From contig JBBRWV010000074.1 in assembly GCA_038248985.1 (NCBI GenBank), positions 1 through 18,365 on the forward strand: a stretch of DNA of 18,365 bases. The letters are read 5' to 3'. Each line of letters opens with the position of its first letter. Within the stretch, counting starts at the first letter, position 1. Of this stretch, positions 15,459 through 18,365 are shown one piece after another. Below the pieces are notes generated by a model, which was not told where the DNA came from, did not search any database, and saw only the letters and a program-made list of their open reading frames with translations. The position numbers and the translations under genes are program-made. The stretch is from JBBRWV01 sp038248985. GTDB lineage: Bacteria; Planctomycetota; Phycisphaerae; WQYP01.

Positions 15459-18149
15459 CTACCCTCCCGCCACCACCATATACTTCTGCATCAACTTCGC
15501 AAAATCCTCCTTGTACTTATCGCCGCCCACCGAATCCCCATAAAACGCCTTCAAATCCGTCAAGCGGCGCTTGATCTCCTCCGTCGCACCCGCCCCCGCC
15601 AACTTCTCCTTACACTGAATAATCCGCAGCCAGCATTCCCAAAACGCTTCCTTCCCCGGCGGCACCTTGTTGATCAGCCGGCCAAAATAATCCTGCGCCT
15701 CCGCCAACTTCTTCGGATCACTCTGCTCAAACGCCTCCGTGTAAATTGCCCGCGCCTCCGTCATGAAATTAATCAACTCCCCGTCACGCTCCCCCTGCAG
15801 CTTCTTCGACAGCTCGATCGCTTCCTTCGTCCGATGCGCCCGCACCATCATGTCCGCCTGCAACACCCGAAAATCATAAATCTTCGGCTTCAATACCGGA
15901 TCACTCTCCGCCGACTTGATCAACTCGCTCAGCAAATCCACGGCCTGCCCCGCCAGCTTGATCGCCTCTTTCGGATCACCCTTCTCCACCACGTTGATCT
16001 CCGTGATCAGCGAGTCTATAAAACTCACGATCGTCACCGCCGCACCCTGCCCCTGGCTGCGCGCATACTCCTTGATCACCGCGATCGCCTTGTCCCCCTC
16101 GTTCTTCGCCTGGTACATCTGAATCTTGTAACGCAACAACGCCCCCTGCGTCGCGCTCGGCAGCTTGTCCCGCACCTTCTCCAATTGGTCCAGACGCTTG
16201 GCCGCCTGGTCCGGTTTGTCCACCGCCTTGCTCAACGCCACATCCACTTCAATCAACCACAAATCATTAAAATAACCCCGCCCACGCTCCCGCGCTTCCG
16301 CCGATATCGTCACCCCCGCTCGCCCCTTCGTAATCAACTCCTCGTAATCCGCGATCGCCCGGAACAACGAACTCGCTACCCCCTTGATCTCCTCCGGCTT
16401 CGCCGTGCCCGTCATCTGCTTGTAACGCTGCAGCGTCACCCGAATCAGCCGAAACTGGGAATCCACATAATTCCGGTCCTCCGGCGGCACCCGCTTGTAC
16501 ATCGCCTCCGCCTCCGCCAACTTCCCGCTCTCCTCCAGCGATACCGCATACGCAAACGTCCACCGTTCGGCCTCTCCCCCCTTCGACCCCGTCACCAGCC
16601 GCAGCCCCCGCTCCTGCAACGCCTTCAACTCCGCCGACATGTTCCCCTCCGCAATCACCCGCAGTTGCCCAATTTGATTCAGCGCCAATTCCAGCGCTTC
16701 CTTCGCCCGCGCATCCTTCGGTGCCTGCTCCGCAAACTCCAGGCTGAACTTTGCCGATTCCTCCCGATCCTCCAGCACCGCGTGACACACCCCCAGCAAA
16801 TACACCGCCTCCACCTGCTCCGACTTCGTCGCCGCCTTGTTGCTCCGCACCGCCGTCGCCGCCGCTATCGCTTCCTTCAAACTCTTCTTGCTCTCCGCCG
16901 TATCCCCCTTCTGACCCTGGCTCTTGCTGTACGCCACCGCCGCCTGCTGCATCGGCATCAACTTCGCCAGGTCCGCGTTCTCCGGCACCTGCGCCGCCAA
17001 CTGCTCATACACCAAATCCCGGAATCGCACGTCCCGCGCAATTATCCCCGACATGATCTTCAACGCCTCCAGCCGCGCCGTTTCCTTCTCCGCCCCCTCC
17101 TTCATCGCATCCGCCTCCGCCCACGCCAGCCGGTACCCCAGCATGTCCGCGCTCAACTGTGCCTCCACGCTGCCCTTCGCCAACCCCTCCTTGAACGCCC
17201 CAAACGCCTTCCCCGCGCCCGCAAAATCCCGCGCATTGATGTACGCCACCACCGTCTGGTACTTCGCCTGGTACGCCACCCACCCCGGCGAATTCTGCTG
17301 CTGCGCCGCCTTAAAATTATCAATCGCCTTGCCCGTGTCGTTCAATTCGCTGTACGCCTTCCCCCGCAAAAGTTTCGATTGATACATCACCCCCATATCT
17401 TCCTGCTCCGCAAACTCCTCCAGCAGCCCGATCGCCTCCGTCAGCAAACGCTTCCGCTCCGCCATCTTCTCCCCGCCCGGCGCCATCGCCATCGCCAAAA
17501 AATACTTCGCCCACGCGTTGTAATACTTCACCTCCACCGTCGCCCCATACGCCCGCGTGTACGCCGCCGTGTACGCGTCCTCGTTCGCCCCATACTTCGC
17601 CCGCGCCGCGTTCGATCCCAAATACTCCATCTCCCCCGTCAATCCCGCATCCGCCGCCTTCAACAACTGGTCCGCCAGCGCCGCCATCGGTGCCAACTGC
17701 TCCCGATCCTTCGCCACATTCGCAAAATATTCCAACCGGCTGATCACCGGCTCCGACAACCGCCCAAAAATAAACTTCGCATGATCCAGCCCCCAGTTCC
17801 CGTCCACTCCCGCACCCGCCGAACTCCCCAGGTACCCCTTCACCGACGCCAGATACTCCTGCGTCGCCTTCGGCAATTCCCCCCGATTCTTCACAATCTC
17901 ATCCCACGTCGCCACCTGCGCCTGCGCCTTCCACATCCCCTCTGCCCCCGTCCCCTTGCTCGTCGCACCCCCCGCCTTGATCAACTCCGGCTGATTCAAA
18001 CGCAGCAACTCCCGCGCAAACGTCGTATCCGAATGCGCCATCACCTTACGCTCCGGCACCGCCGGTGTCGCCGAACGCGCCTGCCCCATTACCGGTACCA
18101 CCCCGCCCACCGCCGCCATCAATAGCGCCGCCAATGTGCTCTTCTTCAT
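15459..18149 (-). CDS. Exported helical-repeat (TPR-like) protein of unknown function
   Basis: The 896-residue product starts MKKSTLAALLMAAVGGVVPVMGQA, a clear signal peptide with likely cleavage near residue 24, so it acts outside the cytoplasm. The rest is almost all amphipathic helix with TPR-like units, for example KLLRGKAYSELNDTGKAIDN, FAYAVSLEESGKLAEAEAMY and VEAVYLLGVCHAVLEDREES. Ala, Lys, Glu and Gln are very common. There is no catalytic motif, membrane anchor or C-terminal sorting signal. TPR arrays usually bind protein partners; in PVC bacteria large exported ones are common and mostly uncharacterised. The ATG at 18149 has AGGAG eight bases upstream. It is followed by the nagB fusion after 79 bases with no terminator between, so the two may share a transcript, but a functional link is not evident. 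Confidence 0.88.
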   Translation of the reverse strand: MKKSTLAALLMAAVGGVVPVMGQARSATPAVPERKVMAHSDTTFARELLRLNQPELIKAGGATSKGTGAEGMWKAQAQVATWDEIVKNRGELPKATQEYLASVKGYLGSSAGAGVDGNWGLDHAKFIFGRLSEPVISRLEYFANVAKDREQLAPMAALADQLLKAADAGLTGEMEYLGSNAARAKYGANEDAYTAAYTRAYGATVEVKYYNAWAKYFLAMAMAPGGEKMAERKRLLTEAIGLLEEFAEQEDMGVMYQSKLLRGKAYSELNDTGKAIDNFKAAQQQNSPGWVAYQAKYQTVVAYINARDFAGAGKAFGAFKEGLAKGSVEAQLSADMLGYRLAWAEADAMKEGAEKETARLEALKIMSGIIARDVRFRDLVYEQLAAQVPENADLAKLMPMQQAAVAYSKSQGQKGDTAESKKSLKEAIAAATAVRSNKAATKSEQVEAVYLLGVCHAVLEDREESAKFSLEFAEQAPKDARAKEALELALNQIGQLRVIAEGNMSAELKALQERGLRLVTGSKGGEAERWTFAYAVSLEESGKLAEAEAMYKRVPPEDRNYVDSQFRLIRVTLQRYKQMTGTAKPEEIKGVASSLFRAIADYEELITKGRAGVTISAEARERGRGYFNDLWLIEVDVALSKAVDKPDQAAKRLDQLEKVRDKLPSATQGALLRYKIQMYQAKNEGDKAIAVIKEYARSQGQGAAVTIVSFIDSLITEINVVEKGDPKEAIKLAGQAVDLLSELIKSAESDPVLKPKIYDFRVLQADMMVRAHRTKEAIELSKKLQGERDGELINFMTEARAIYTEAFEQSDPKKLAEAQDYFGRLINKVPPGKEAFWECWLRIIQCKEKLAGAGATEEIKRRLTDLKAFYGDSVGGDKYKEDFAKLMQKYMVVAGG

Positions 18150-18242
18150 GACGCCTGCTCCTGTTTACTGATTAATTGCGTGTTTGAATATTTCATGGGC
18201 CTCTCATCCTAAAGGCATCCACGCCAAATTACACCCCCCCCC

Positions 18243-18324
18243 GGCCAGGCGCCCCCCGCCCGCGGGCGCCGCCGCGCTGAATGCGGTGGCGCCCACGCGG
18301 CATGAGGGTGGTGGGCGCGCGGCC
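18243..18324. repeat. Long nested palindrome (strong hairpin element)
   Basis: The outer arms 18243-18261 and 18306-18324 pair at 16 of 19 positions, counting one G-T. They enclose an inner stem of 12 pairs (18264-18275 with 18283-18294, one G-T) around the 7-base loop GCTGAAT. The 5' arm is C-rich and the 3' arm G-rich, so the base skew flips here. It lies about 95 bases upstream of the TPR gene start, with no open frame I can support. It could be a REP-like or MITE-like element, a structured RNA or a terminator of a gene beyond the edge, although no T-run follows on either side. Confidence 0.7.
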
Positions 18325-18365
18325 AGAAAGGGGAGATAGTGAGCGACGGCGGGGACGGGTCACAA

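Noticed and set aside
15345..18125. Plus-strand open frame of 926 codons antisense to the TPR protein
   Set aside because: It is Arg/Leu/His/Pro-rich noise; the minus-strand frame has a signal peptide, repeats and an AGGAG site.
18295..18365. Possible start of another gene at the right edge
   Set aside because: A minus-strand frame is open to the edge but shows no coding pattern, and the arms of the palindrome explain the base composition.

Overview
This is bacterial chromosomal DNA, rich in G+C, carrying eleven complete protein genes and the last codons of a twelfth. I found no tRNA, rRNA, insertion sequence or CRISPR array. The gene types suggest the Planctomycetota/Verrucomicrobiota (PVC) group. 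The clues are a deaminase fused to a PIG-L deacetylase, a GntR-headed regulator with a LacI-type sensor, a CdsA with an FGG-type signature, and large secreted proteins of the carbohydrate or TPR type. This placement is inference; there is no marker gene that settles it. The plus strand is strongly C-rich and G-poor whichever way the genes point, so the skew follows the DNA strand and not transcription. It also explains the many long but meaningless antisense reading frames.

Layout. Positions 1-35 hold the end of a plus-strand gene. A short spacer with heptamer repeats follows, then a minus-strand gene for a phosphotransferase-fold (APH/ThrB-like) protein with a worn catalytic motif (144-1082). 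Divergent from it is a housekeeping run on the plus strand: hisG (histidine biosynthesis), cdsA (phospholipid biosynthesis) and an RluA-family pseudouridine synthase. Next comes a 954-residue secreted protein, probably carbohydrate-active, ending in a fibronectin III-like domain and a strong intrinsic terminator (7073-7106).

Positions 7152-11824 look like a small carbohydrate locus. A medium-chain dehydrogenase without catalytic zinc ligands and a GntR/LacI hybrid regulator lie on the minus strand. Divergent from them are a CE7-like acetyl esterase and a GH130 mannoside phosphorylase/hydrolase. A plausible reading is that the regulator senses a sugar, the esterase removes acetyl groups, GH130 cleaves a beta-mannoside, and the dehydrogenase handles a polyol or sugar. 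The substrate is not shown by the sequence.

After a hairpin between converging genes comes an M20-family amidohydrolase homologue (11910-13196) that has lost most of the family's metal-binding and catalytic residues. The last block, on the minus strand, is an 896-residue exported helical-repeat (TPR-like) protein followed by a glucosamine-6-phosphate deaminase/PIG-L fusion. The right edge (18243-18324) is an exceptionally stable nested palindrome upstream of the TPR gene.

The most unusual items are the active-site-less M20 protein, the terminal palindrome and the APH-fold protein with a degraded motif. I did not find a clearly new multi-gene system.
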